This document shows positions 39,089 to 49,005 of a stretch of 64,000 nt of DNA, piece after piece. The stretch covers positions 1-64,000 of the forward strand of contig CALIML010000004.1 in the NCBI GenBank assembly GCA_938045475.1, read 5' to 3'. Made by a program: the position numbers and the translations under genes. Position 1 is the stretch's first letter; every line of letters starts with the position of its first letter. A model generated the notes under the pieces. The model was not told the origin of the DNA. It was given only the letters and a program-made list of their open reading frames with translations, and did no database searches. Source of the DNA: an uncultured Sulfolobales archaeon (GTDB lineage Archaea; Thermoproteota; Thermoprotei_A; Sulfolobales; Desulfurococcaceae).

Positions 39089-40644
39089 CCAGTTTTATAC
39101 ACAGGGTAGAAATCTATGTAATACGCTGGGTATAGCACGAATCCTTCAACGTTTTTCTGCATGAATACATATTGGCTTGGAACGTATAGGAATGCCCACG
39201 GAGCATCCTCCACTATTATCCTCTGTAACTCCTTGTAAATTTCTATTCTCTCCTCCAGATCCGTTAACTGTCTGGCCAGTAGGGCTAATTCATCAACTCT
39301 TGGATTCACGTATCCATCTATGGCTAATCCCTGGCTGCTGAACAGCGGAGTTATCCAGTCATCGGGGTCAACGTAGTCAGGGAACCAGTCCACCATATAT
39401 AAGTCGAAGTCGTAATTGAATAGCCTTTCGAGGAATGAAGACCAATCTAAGTTCACTATCCTTACTTTAATTCCTATATTCTCTAACTTACTTTGTATTA
39501 GGGCCGCTACTTCTCCTCTTTCAGCTCTCTCCTCCGTGCTGATAATTAACTCTAGTTCCCTCAACCCCCTCCCTCCTGGATATCCAGCTTCTGCTAAGAG
39601 CTGGGCTGCTAGCTGTGGGTTGTACTTATAGCTGTATTCTTCCGCCTCCGGGTCATAGCCCACTACTCCCGGCGGTAGAGGTCCGTGAAGTCTTGTTGCA
39701 GTGCCCCACAATATGTTGTTGAGTATGTAGTCATAGTCTATTGCATAGTTTATGGCCTTTCTCACTAAAACATTGTTGAGGGGCTCTCTTCTATGATTCA
39801 TTCCAAGCCACTCTATAACTAACCCACTTATTGATACTGTTTTGATCCTTGGATTATCCGATAATATGGGGACATCTGAAGGCTGAATACCTATTGCGAT
39901 ATCTATTTCACCTTTCTCTAGGGCTATTCTTAGAGAACTTGGATCGGCGTAAAACCTAAATATGATCTTGTCTAATTTAGGCGACCCCCTCCAATAATCT
40001 TTATTTGCAACTAACACTAGCTGTTGTCCTTTAATCCACGATTCAAATTTAAATGGGCCGGTCCCTATAGGCTTAGTCTCTAAATCTGTTGCATTAGGGG
40101 GAACTGGGGAGAACGTCATAAATGCGGCAAGAGATGGGAATGGGGCAAACGAGTATTTAAGAACAAACTTAACTGCGTACTCATCTAAAGCCTCAACTTC
40201 ATCAATGACGTCGAGTAGAAATGATGGAGGACCCTGCAGGTCCTTAGCTCTTTCAATACTTTGCTTAACTATTTCTGCAGTTAGTTCTATTCCATTGTGA
40301 AACTTAACGTTCTTTCTCAAATAGAATATCCACTCAGTAGCATTCTCATTCGACTCCCATCTCTCCGCCAGCTTCGGCGAGAGTACAGTTGTTCCTGGTT
40401 CGTATCCAACTAATGAGTCGTAAATGTTCTGTATTATCATGGAGGAGGCTATGTCATATGCTAAGGCGGGATCAAGGGTTTTTGGGTCGTACGTGGTCCC
40501 CACTATCAATACTTGTTCAAAAGCAGCCTCTTCTCTCATAATGAAAACATATGCTCCTAATGCTGCTATTACTGCAACTATCATCACAAATATAATATAT
40601 TTTTTAATAGTTATCCTTCCCACCTCAAGTATTTTACTATACAT
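39085..40644 (-). CDS. Peptide ABC transporter substrate-binding protein (SBP family 5)
   Basis: GTTYDPKTLDPALAYDIASSMIIQNIYDSLVGYEP; WIFYLRKNVKFHNGIELTAE; N-terminal TM. Confidence 0.95.
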   Translation of the reverse strand: MYSKILEVGRITIKKYIIFVMIVAVIAALGAYVFIMREEAAFEQVLIVGTTYDPKTLDPALAYDIASSMIIQNIYDSLVGYEPGTTVLSPKLAERWESNENATEWIFYLRKNVKFHNGIELTAEIVKQSIERAKDLQGPPSFLLDVIDEVEALDEYAVKFVLKYSFAPFPSLAAFMTFSPVPPNATDLETKPIGTGPFKFESWIKGQQLVLVANKDYWRGSPKLDKIIFRFYADPSSLRIALEKGEIDIAIGIQPSDVPILSDNPRIKTVSISGLVIEWLGMNHRREPLNNVLVRKAINYAIDYDYILNNILWGTATRLHGPLPPGVVGYDPEAEEYSYKYNPQLAAQLLAEAGYPGGRGLRELELIISTEERAERGEVAALIQSKLENIGIKVRIVNLDWSSFLERLFNYDFDLYMVDWFPDYVDPDDWITPLFSSQGLAIDGYVNPRVDELALLARQLTDLEERIEIYKELQRIIVEDAPWAFLYVPSQYVFMQKNVEGFVLYPAYYIDFYPVYKTG

Positions 40645-41127
40645 AGAGTAATGTTATAAATTTTTATCAAATATTATACGGATAAGGTCGAAGTAAGTAG
40701 ATACAGCTTCTTCAAAAGTTGCTCATGGCGAGGGTGCTGAAGACGTAGGGGCAGTGGCAGTATTTAAGTTCATACAGTGTTTCACGTCCTCATAGATAAC
40801 TTAACATACTTAAGTTCTAGATGAGATATAGCTGAATTCTCGCGCGCCTTCGGATGTAGAGAGCTATGGATTCGCATCGAAAGGAGCTGAGCTCAATGAC
40901 TAGGTGTGGAACAATACGAATCCATATATGGGACTGTAGTGTGGGAGGGAAAAACAGTCGGCAGCCCCACTGTATATAGGCTTTGAGTTTGAATTCCGCG
41001 AATCCGCCGAGATCTTTGTATCGATACTATTGCATCAGTACTTCTCCGCACTCCGTGGAGGATGCTTAAAGCATTTATTTAAACCCGCTTATCATTTGAG
41101 ACATAAGTAATTGAATTGGGGGTTTAG

Positions 41128-42051
41128 TTGAGGATTCTTATAACTGGTGGAGCTGGCTTCATTGGGCATAACGTTGCGCTGTACTTGAGGAATAGGGGTT
41201 TTGAAGTAGTAGTCGTCGATAGCTTGGAGCGCTCAAGCCCCTATGCACTTAGGAGATTAAGTACGTATGAAATACCTGTAGTTAACAGTGATGTAAGGAT
41301 ATTCGACAATTACGAGGGCTTCGACATAGTCATTCATGCCGCTGCATACGTTAGTGTAGAGGAGTCTATTAGAGACCCCGTTAAGTACTTTGAAAACAAT
41401 GTAGTATCTACAGCTCGCGTGGGCTTTGAATGCGCTAAAAAGGGGAGCAAGCTAATCTACTTAAGTTCTGCAGCAGTCTATGGAGAGCCCGTCGAGATCC
41501 CCGTGAAGGAAAGCCATAAGCTAAACCCCAAATCCCCCTATGGATTAAGCAAGTTAATGAGTGAGCAAGTATTGAAGCAATACGCTGATCTATATGAGCT
41601 TAAACACGTTGTCCTAAGGCTCTTCAACGTATATGGGCCAGGCCAAAACCCTGCTTACGCAGGCGCCATCAATTCCTTCATTGATAGACTTATGGAGGGC
41701 AAGCCCCCCATAATATATGGCGATGGAGCTCAAACGCGAGACTTCATATATGTAATTGATGTTGCACGAGTAATAGAATCATTTATTGAAGAAGGATCAT
41801 TCAATGGAGCAGTATACAATGTTGGCTCTGGAGAAGAAACATCAATTAATGCACTAGCCGAAAAACTAATGAACGTGCTTGGAGTTAAGATCAAGCCGAT
41901 TTATGCAGTGGAGAGACCAGGCGACATTAAGCGTAGCTCAGCGGACATATCAAAGCTGAAGGAAGCCATAGGGTTTACGCCAACTCCATTGGAGAAAGGC
42001 TTAAGGGAAGCGTTGAAAGCCTTTTATGGCGGCGCGCCCCTCAACGACTGA
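41128..42051 (+). CDS. NDP-sugar epimerase/dehydratase (GalE-like, extended SDR)
   Basis: RILITGGAGFIGHNVALYL; SSAAVYGEPVEIPVKESHKLNPKSPYGLSKLMSE; YNVGSGEETSI. Confidence 0.93.
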   Translation: MRILITGGAGFIGHNVALYLRNRGFEVVVVDSLERSSPYALRRLSTYEIPVVNSDVRIFDNYEGFDIVIHAAAYVSVEESIRDPVKYFENNVVSTARVGFECAKKGSKLIYLSSAAVYGEPVEIPVKESHKLNPKSPYGLSKLMSEQVLKQYADLYELKHVVLRLFNVYGPGQNPAYAGAINSFIDRLMEGKPPIIYGDGAQTRDFIYVIDVARVIESFIEEGSFNGAVYNVGSGEETSINALAEKLMNVLGVKIKPIYAVERPGDIKRSSADISKLKEAIGFTPTPLEKGLREALKAFYGGAPLND

Positions 42052-42132
42052 GATCACTGGTGCTGGCTCTGCGAAGACCTGCTTGGCAAATCAACTGTTT
42101 AAGTTATTCAAGAGTGTTGGTGAGAAGATTTC

Positions 42133-42930
42133 CTAAGCCATTCCATTCATTTTAACGAAGTGCGCCAACCACTTCAACATATTTGCAGCCTTAATTGATG
42201 TTCCATATACTTCAAGTACGTACATGTTGTTCCTATTAAAGTGCTTCAGTAGGGAAGCCCAGTCTATGCTGCCGCTGTACGGTGGCAGATGCTGGTCCCT
42301 AGTTCCATCGTTGTCGTGTAAGTGCACTATGCCTAAGTAATTCCTTACGTACTTGTAGAACTCTGAGAGGTTGTAGCCATTGACGTGTGCATGGCCTACG
42401 TCAAAGCATATTTTTGTGTTCTCCAAGACCTCGATTAATTCAACGAGGTCTTGGGGTAAGTTAGTGGTAATCCATTTCTTAGAGCTGTTTTCAACAAAGA
42501 CCGCTAAGCCAAGGTCTTTCGCATACAAGTCTATTCTCTTAAGTAATCGCTTATTTAATTCAAACTGCATCTGAAGCCAATTTAGCAACTTCATGTCTAG
42601 TGAAGCTCTAGTATAGAATGAATGGATGACTACGTGCTCCAGCCCAGCTTGACTTAATGCCTCCAGCCAGCTGGACATTCTTTTAAAGGCTTCGCACTCT
42701 CCAGGTACTTCACTGATGACTGTGGGCGCATGGGCTACCCTCATAGATAGGCTGTGTGTGCTCAGTAAATCACTTACGCTTCCGGAAACTCTTACGAACT
42801 GATCTATGCTTAATCCATCTAAGTGAATGTGACTGAGCTCTACTTCTTTGAATAAACCCGAGCTAGCTAAGGCCATAACAGCCCTCTCTAAATCTAGATC
42901 ACTGTAAAGCATTGTTGAAACAGCGATCAT
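42133..42930 (-). CDS. Sugar phosphate isomerase/epimerase-like TIM-barrel protein (AP endonuclease 2 family)
   Basis: KEVELSHIHLDGL; VFVENSSKKW; CFDVGHAHVNG; VHLHDNDGTRDQHLPPYSGSIDW. Confidence 0.83.
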   Translation of the reverse strand: MIAVSTMLYSDLDLERAVMALASSGLFKEVELSHIHLDGLSIDQFVRVSGSVSDLLSTHSLSMRVAHAPTVISEVPGECEAFKRMSSWLEALSQAGLEHVVIHSFYTRASLDMKLLNWLQMQFELNKRLLKRIDLYAKDLGLAVFVENSSKKWITTNLPQDLVELIEVLENTKICFDVGHAHVNGYNLSEFYKYVRNYLGIVHLHDNDGTRDQHLPPYSGSIDWASLLKHFNRNNMYVLEVYGTSIKAANMLKWLAHFVKMNGMA

Positions 42931-43037
42931 GTCAGTTCACCGTGAATTAAGACACTCTTAGACAACATTATAAGCGTTTAGAGGAAAAATTGTTAAGTAA
43001 AGTAGTGGCTTGTAGAGCAGTAGTTGCACAATCAACT

Positions 43038-43553
43038 TCACTTACAGAATTCATCTATGCACGTTATTTCACTAAGATCCTTTCTAGGCCTAGGACCTGG
43101 GCTTTCATCAGGATACCCTAAGGCTATGATGGCTACTGGCACGTGGTTTTCAGGCAGTTTAACTATTCTCTGTACTTCACTTATGTTCCTAAGGCTTTGA
43201 ATCCACACAGTTCCAAGACCTAGGGCGTGGGCTGCAAGCATTATGTACATAGCTGCATTAGCGCAATCTACTTGAAATGAGTGTGGAGAAGCATCCTTAT
43301 TGCATGCAACAACTATGTTCACTGGAGCTCCCTCAAGGGGGAAAGCCCATGCATGTATTTTCGCAAGCACACCCCTAACTTCCTTGTTTAACACTACAAT
43401 AAATGTCCACGGCTGTCTATTTCCAGCGCTTGGAGCATAGCGAGCTGCATCAAGAATTCTATTGACTGTCTCCAATGGGACTTCCTGAGGCTTAAACTTT
43501 CTTATGCTCCTCCTAGACTTCAAGAACTCCAGAAACACATTTGGAGAACTCAA
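43038..43553 (-). CDS. Nitroreductase family protein
   Basis: FLKSRRSIRKFKPQEVPLETVNRILDAARYAPSAGNRQPWTFIVV; IALGYPDESPGPRPRKDLSEI. Confidence 0.93.
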   Translation of the reverse strand: MSSPNVFLEFLKSRRSIRKFKPQEVPLETVNRILDAARYAPSAGNRQPWTFIVVLNKEVRGVLAKIHAWAFPLEGAPVNIVVACNKDASPHSFQVDCANAAMYIMLAAHALGLGTVWIQSLRNISEVQRIVKLPENHVPVAIIALGYPDESPGPRPRKDLSEITCIDEFCK

Positions 43554-43647
43554 CGCTAATCCCCTGCGTGAACCGAGCTTTCCTTACTATAAAAGTTTTT
43601 CTTAAGGAAGAGTCTTTAACTAGGATGGGGGATTAAAGTAATACAAG

Positions 43648-43655
43648 TTTATATA
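43648..43655 (+). promoter_or_regulatory. TATA box TTTATATA for the 34-aa membrane peptide gene
   Basis: Read directly, about 43 nt upstream of GTG 43694. Confidence 0.6.
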
Positions 43656-43693
43656 CTCCAGTGATACTAATTTCTAATTGAGCCAGTAGAAGG

Positions 43694-43798
43694 GTGGGCC
43701 TTATTACTGGCGCAGAAACGCTATTCATAGTAACGTTGATCCTAACGCTCATCGCTCCATTCATAGCTCTCTACATAGCGTTTAAAGTAATTAAGTGA
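43694..43798 (+). CDS. 34-aa single-TM peptide (not in ORF track)
   Basis: (M)GLITGAETLFIVTLILTLIAPFIALYIAFKVIK*; GTG start, in-frame TGA shortly upstream, TATA box upstream. Confidence 0.5.
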   Translation: MGLITGAETLFIVTLILTLIAPFIALYIAFKVIK

Positions 43799-43937
43799 AA
43801 GTTGAGGAGATGGATTAGCTCTACAACTCCTCGAAATAGAAACTATTGACTACGGCTGATCTCCTTTCTACTTAGCGAAAGTACCATAAGAAAGCACTTA
43901 TAGAACTTCATAAAATATGACGGCTGGGTGTTAGGCT

Positions 43938-44921
43938 GTGGATTCAAGTGATTTAATTAGTAAGGCTAGAGCTGAACTACTCTTAAAAGCCGTTGAAGAC
44001 TACTTCATTGAGCCCTCCATGACTGTGTGTGAATTAGTTAAAAGAATGGGCAATTCAGGCGGATTCATGGCTACACACGTGTCTCTAGCTTCAGAGATTG
44101 TAGCCGAGATGTGGGGGGCTAGGGAAGTTAAGAGAATTCTCTCATTTACGGGAAACGTGGTTTCAACTGGTTTACGCGGATTAATAGCTCAGTTAATTAG
44201 AGAAGGGTTTGCCGACATCGTGATCACTACTTGTGGAGCGATAGACCATGATATCGCTAGAGGAGTAGGAAGTAAATACTACAGCGGTAGATTCGATGTT
44301 GACGACGTCTTTCTACGCGACTTAAACATCCATAGATTGGGCAACGTATTCATACCTGTTGAAAGCTATGGAGCTGCTATTGAAGGCTTCGTTAAGAAGC
44401 TCATTGATGAAGCTATTAGAGTAAAGAGGGAGTGGAGCGGTGTTGAATTACTTAAGTTAGCTGGGAGCTTAATTAACGACAGAGCCTCACTCCTTAGATC
44501 AGCTTATGAAAGAAGTGTGCCAGTAGTAGTTCCAGGAATAATTGATGGAGCTTTCGGATTCCACTTATTTACACAATCTCAGTTAACGAATTTTAAGCTG
44601 GAAGTCTTTGAAGATGAAAAGATCTTGGCTGACATAGTCTTTGGAGCGGAAAAGCTTGGAGCACTAATAATTGGCGGAGGCATAAGCAAGCACCACACTA
44701 TATGGTGGGCTCAATTCAGGGATGGGTTGGACTACGGCGTTTACATAACGACTGCAGTAGAGTATGATGGCAGTCTCAGCGGAGCTCAGCCTAGGGAAGC
44801 TGTATCGTGGAATAAAGTAAAGCCAAGCGCTAAGAGCGCCATAGTCTACGGAGACGCTACTGTAGTGCTTCCACTAATAGTAGCTAAGGCCATGTGCGAC
44901 CTCAACAAATTAAGGTATTAA
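43938..44921 (+). CDS. dys: Deoxyhypusine synthase
   Basis: MGNSGGFMATHVSLASEIVAEM; IVITTCGAIDHDIAR; GGGISKHHTIWWAQFRDGLDYGVYITTAVEYDGSLSGAQPREAVSW. Confidence 0.96.
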   Translation: MDSSDLISKARAELLLKAVEDYFIEPSMTVCELVKRMGNSGGFMATHVSLASEIVAEMWGAREVKRILSFTGNVVSTGLRGLIAQLIREGFADIVITTCGAIDHDIARGVGSKYYSGRFDVDDVFLRDLNIHRLGNVFIPVESYGAAIEGFVKKLIDEAIRVKREWSGVELLKLAGSLINDRASLLRSAYERSVPVVVPGIIDGAFGFHLFTQSQLTNFKLEVFEDEKILADIVFGAEKLGALIIGGGISKHHTIWWAQFRDGLDYGVYITTAVEYDGSLSGAQPREAVSWNKVKPSAKSAIVYGDATVVLPLIVAKAMCDLNKLRY

Positions 44922-45083
44922 GGACCCAGATCGTTGTTAAAGCCGCACAAGCTGAAAGCTTTACACTAGGTAGAAACAGTTCCACTGCCTCAAGCTCGTG
45001 AACGAATTTAGTGATAGAGAGCGGGGTGCAGCAGTCATTGATATAAGAGGGCGTAAAGCAAAAAGTGAGCATTCCCGGAGAAA

Positions 45084-46256
45084 ATGTTTGGAGAGGTTCA
45101 ATTGGATGCAATAGTCTTAATGGCTTTGACATACGTTGCTGGAAGAGCTATAGCTCTTCCGCTGGAGAGGAAAGGGCTTAGCCAAATAATTGGCTTTATA
45201 GCAGTGGGACTTGCTGCATCATACGTCTTAGGGATAGACGCGGCATACTGCGCTGAGCTAAAGCCTATAGCTATGTTTTCAGCATCCATACTAATGTTCT
45301 ACGTTGGGCTTTCAGCACGCATAGAGTCGATGAGGGGGGCTTCGTCAGTAATTACTGGAGTAGCTGGAGTCGTAACTACATTCACACTGACTTACCTAGC
45401 CCTTACTACAGTGGGCTTAAGCCCTACTAGAGCGCTAGTGCTATCAATATCTATTTCAAATACTGCTACTGAAGTAGTTGGAGCACTATTGCTCAGCCTA
45501 AGCGAAGGAGATGTTAGAGATATAGCCAGCAGCGCCAGCTTTATAGATGACATAATTGTAGCAGTAGCTATTGCAGCTATAGCGTCTGGAGAAGTAGCTC
45601 CTCCATCCATTGTTGCAAAGTCTATTCCAGCAGCAGTCCTAATAGCTATCTCCATGCTAGTGCCTAAAGAATTGCTGAAGAAGTATAGGGGCATGGCTAG
45701 AGTCGTTTTTAGAAGCTATAGGGACTTCGTAGTGACATCAATGAGCGCGCTGTTCTCGCTAGCCATAGCATCCTATATGGTGGGCCTCGGGCCACTCATT
45801 GGTGCATACCTAGCTGGTTTAGTCATCAATGGATTCAAGGGGTACAGGGATCCAATGATAAGAGCGAGCGTATCCGTGGGGAAGTTCCTTGAAGACTTAA
45901 ACGTATTTCTCGATACAACTCTAGTCCCGCTCTTCTTTAGCTACGCCGGCTTCACAGCATCAGTAGTGCACATTGATACAGTACTGTTCCTCACTATATT
46001 GGCCACCGGAGTTATCGGCAAAGTAATTGGGTGCGGAGCGTCTTCAGCTATTCTATTAAAGAATTCAGTTAAGGGACTTAAAATTGGGGCAATCATGGTT
46101 GCCAGAGGTTCTTTAGATACTGTACTATTGAGCTCAAGCCTTAGCTTAGGGCTAATATACTTAAGTGATTACTCTACAGCTATAGCTACAGTGCTTGCGA
46201 CAATGCTTTTTGCACCGCTAGCTCTATCAATGATCAACAAACGCTACGGACTATGA
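45084..46256 (+). CDS. Cation:proton antiporter, CPA2/KefB-like
   Basis: About 12 hydrophobic segments; LSISISNTATEVVGALLLSL, ASFIDDIIVAVAIAAIAS, LGPLIGAYLAGLVI. Confidence 0.87.
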   Translation: MFGEVQLDAIVLMALTYVAGRAIALPLERKGLSQIIGFIAVGLAASYVLGIDAAYCAELKPIAMFSASILMFYVGLSARIESMRGASSVITGVAGVVTTFTLTYLALTTVGLSPTRALVLSISISNTATEVVGALLLSLSEGDVRDIASSASFIDDIIVAVAIAAIASGEVAPPSIVAKSIPAAVLIAISMLVPKELLKKYRGMARVVFRSYRDFVVTSMSALFSLAIASYMVGLGPLIGAYLAGLVINGFKGYRDPMIRASVSVGKFLEDLNVFLDTTLVPLFFSYAGFTASVVHIDTVLFLTILATGVIGKVIGCGASSAILLKNSVKGLKIGAIMVARGSLDTVLLSSSLSLGLIYLSDYSTAIATVLATMLFAPLALSMINKRYGL

Positions 46257-47225
46257 CGTAATCCCTCTATAGAATACCTTCCCTCTCCAAACAACTTCTT
46301 CAACAATGCCGCGGTTCATCAATGACTCTATCGCTCCCCATAGGTCGCTGTATGGTATCCTAAAGCTGCGCCTTAGCTCAGTTATAGTCATGGGCCTCCT
46401 GAGGAGCAGGCTATATAGATCTGTGGTGCTGGGCACTACTACTTCACTGTAGTGGAATTGGGGTTTCTCTAAGAGGAGCAGTGGCTCAATTCCTTGCTCA
46501 GTGAGGCTCTCAGCAGCCCTCCTTAACGCAGCTTCTGGGGCAGGTCTTACACCGCTTAACCTTGGGGGTCTGTCAATAGTTCTAACTACTGCTTTTCGCA
46601 CTCCAGCCTTTCTATAGCTAATGGCTATTAGTTCAAGGGACTCCCGGCTCCAGTTTAAGGGAAGCTCCCCAATGCTGACTAAGCTTAGTTCTGCAACAAT
46701 TTTCCCTCCCTCATTTAAGTTCTTTAAGTAATTAATGAGAGTGCTTAGCTTAAGTCCGTGGTGCGGCTCATTTATAGTTGCATAGTCTTCGCTAGAGCCA
46801 GCGTCAAATACTACATAGACTCTATCTACGTTAGCCAAGTCAAGCCTTCTACTGGCTACAGCATGGGTTTGAAGAGAGGTCTTTATCCAAAGCTCGGCGT
46901 CAAGCTTCCTCTTCTTCAGTACTTTAGCTAGAGAATCAACGATTTCTGAGAAGAACTCATTTAGTAGAGGATCCCCCATGCCGTTAACTAGTACTGCCCT
47001 CACTCCTCCCCCAATGCCATCCATTAATTGCTCAAAGCTCCTGAGAACTCTATCTGGACTCACTAAGCGTTTAATGGTAGTAGTGGTTTTAGCCCCCCCT
47101 CCCTTAATTGGGCAGTATACGCAATTGTATGGACATGCCTTGGGGGGCCCGACTGAATCAATGATCGCTATATATCCGTTGGCGCGCCTGCTTGGATACG
47201 GACCTACTGCATGCTTAACCTCCAT
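46251..47225 (-). CDS. Radical SAM protein (COG0731-like)
   Basis: GPPKACPYNCVYCPIKGG (CX3CX2C); AVLVNGMGDPLLNE. Confidence 0.9.
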   Translation of the reverse strand: MEVKHAVGPYPSRRANGYIAIIDSVGPPKACPYNCVYCPIKGGGAKTTTTIKRLVSPDRVLRSFEQLMDGIGGGVRAVLVNGMGDPLLNEFFSEIVDSLAKVLKKRKLDAELWIKTSLQTHAVASRRLDLANVDRVYVVFDAGSSEDYATINEPHHGLKLSTLINYLKNLNEGGKIVAELSLVSIGELPLNWSRESLELIAISYRKAGVRKAVVRTIDRPPRLSGVRPAPEAALRRAAESLTEQGIEPLLLLEKPQFHYSEVVVPSTTDLYSLLLRRPMTITELRRSFRIPYSDLWGAIESLMNRGIVEEVVWRGKVFYRGITS

Positions 47226-47228
47226 TAC

Positions 47229-48476
47229 TTATCCCAGCCGTCTTTTAACAGGCTTTAGTGCAGCTATATAGAATGCTTGGCTCAAGTCCCTGTGGGGGTA
47301 GGTTCTATAGCTGTTGCTTGAAACACTGAAGCCTCTGTAAGCCGTTCTAAGCGGTATATCCCCTAGCTTAACTAATTCAACTAGGCCTTCTTTAACTAAC
47401 TTTTCTACAATTAACTCTCCTTCTGCTGGGTGGAGGCTGCAGACAGAGTAGACTATTGACTCAGAGTGTTTAACCATGTTCTCAACGATTTTCAACTGTA
47501 TTTCACTATAGTAGCTTATCTTTCCCTCCCCGCTGATCGAGATCTTTACTGCTGGATCGCTTGGCACAGCACCGCTTCCACTACACGGAGCATCAATTAA
47601 TGCTAAGTCCGCCTTCATTGAGAAAGAGGCTTTAGAGCTATCAGTATTTACGATTAACGTCTTTACAGCGGGGGCTTTAGCAAACTCCAGTAACTTGTAG
47701 ATGTTGAGAATCCTCCTTTCAGATATGTCGCATGCCACTGCCTTCTTTAAGTGGCTGAAGGAGATTATGCTGCATAGCTTTACTCCAGGAGCACTGCATG
47801 CATCAATTAGTTCCGCAGGCTTTAGCGACTTAACTACTTCCACAACCCATGCGCTAGCGATATCTTGAGGTATCACTAGCTTCTTTAAAAAACACTTTGA
47901 CGACCCTGCCTTAAACCACTTCGGGGACTTCACTAACAGCATGTAGTCCAAATGCCTCGAGGCCTCTGTTTTAACGCCCTCATCCTCAAGGCACGCCAAT
48001 GCGTCCTCTAAGGTGGCTCTAGATAAATTCACTTTGAGCCACACCCTTCTATCGTTGAGGGACTTCAGGTACTCCTCTACTTCACTAGCATTCATGTAGT
48101 TCAACAACTCCCTAACCACGTACTCCGGGTATGAGTACTTCAAGCTCAGCTTCTTTACTGTACTTAGATCAGATGCTTCATCATTGATTGCATCAATGAG
48201 CCTTCTGACGCTAAACCCCAGGTCCCTGAAGAACGCTATAGCGCCACCGCGCTTACCTCCATAACCTTTCTTTCGAGCCAGCCACCTCAATGAATGGTAG
48301 TAAAGAGCTGTGTAGTAACCTATGCGGTATAGAGATTCAGTAAGCCATTTCGAGGCTCTGTAGCGACGTAAAGTGATCTTATAAGCTCTATCGTAACTCA
48401 CATGAGTAGACTCTATTAATGCTAGAAGTCTGTTGAGAAAGAACTCCACTTGGCTTAAAGAAGGAGTAGTCTCCAA
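47229..48476 (-). CDS. NOL1/NOP2/Sun (NSUN) RNA cytosine-C5 methyltransferase
   Basis: ELIDACSAPGVKLCSII; ADLALIDAPCSGSGAVPSDPAVK; IVYSVCSLHPAEGELIVEKLV. Confidence 0.93.
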   Translation of the reverse strand: METTPSLSQVEFFLNRLLALIESTHVSYDRAYKITLRRYRASKWLTESLYRIGYYTALYYHSLRWLARKKGYGGKRGGAIAFFRDLGFSVRRLIDAINDEASDLSTVKKLSLKYSYPEYVVRELLNYMNASEVEEYLKSLNDRRVWLKVNLSRATLEDALACLEDEGVKTEASRHLDYMLLVKSPKWFKAGSSKCFLKKLVIPQDIASAWVVEVVKSLKPAELIDACSAPGVKLCSIISFSHLKKAVACDISERRILNIYKLLEFAKAPAVKTLIVNTDSSKASFSMKADLALIDAPCSGSGAVPSDPAVKISISGEGKISYYSEIQLKIVENMVKHSESIVYSVCSLHPAEGELIVEKLVKEGLVELVKLGDIPLRTAYRGFSVSSNSYRTYPHRDLSQAFYIAALKPVKRRLG

Positions 48477-48757
48477 TAAACACTACCCCCCGGCTCTCTA
48501 AACTCCCTGAAGCCTTTACAGCAATAGCCCTCCAGGTGTGTGAAGCTCTGCATCAACCTATGCTTAGCGCTTAGAGCTACTTTAAGGGAGGCTGCATTGA
48601 TTAAGCACTTCACGGCAACCACTGTTCAACACTAAGACTTGTATAAATAAGTTCTTAACTATTCATGGAGGCCCTGAGCATGGGCTAAAACGCCTTTTTA
48701 ACTCCCAGGCCCTTTCATAGTGAAGGGTGTGTTGAGCTGAGTCTAGAGGAGCATTTC

Positions 48758-48982
48758 GTGGGCCGTAAGAGGGGCCTACCGATATATCTCCCAGTATTTG
48801 CACTTAGGGAGCCGGTTGAATGTGGATGCAACTTCTTTGAATTAATAGAGGGCGAGGATGAGAGTGGAGGCAAGTATTATGTTGGGCGCTGCGTTGTTCA
48901 AGCTAGGTACTTGACTAAGAGCCAGGTAGCTGAATGCATTAAGTACTGGAGTAAGTGCCCATTCCTTACAATCAAGTCTTAG
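48758..48982 (+). CDS. Small cysteine-containing protein (74 aa), uncharacterised
   Basis: GTG start preceded by GGAGC; VECGCNFFEL...GRCVVQ...AECIKYWSKCPF. Confidence 0.6.
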   Translation: MGRKRGLPIYLPVFALREPVECGCNFFELIEGEDESGGKYYVGRCVVQARYLTKSQVAECIKYWSKCPFLTIKS

Positions 48983-49005
48983 AAGCAGCGTTGACTAGCT
49001 TAGCT

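Noticed and set aside
40940-41020. Possible degenerate tRNA (GAGTTTGAATTCCGCG resembles a T-arm)
   Set aside because: No matching acceptor, D or anticodon arms could be assembled around it
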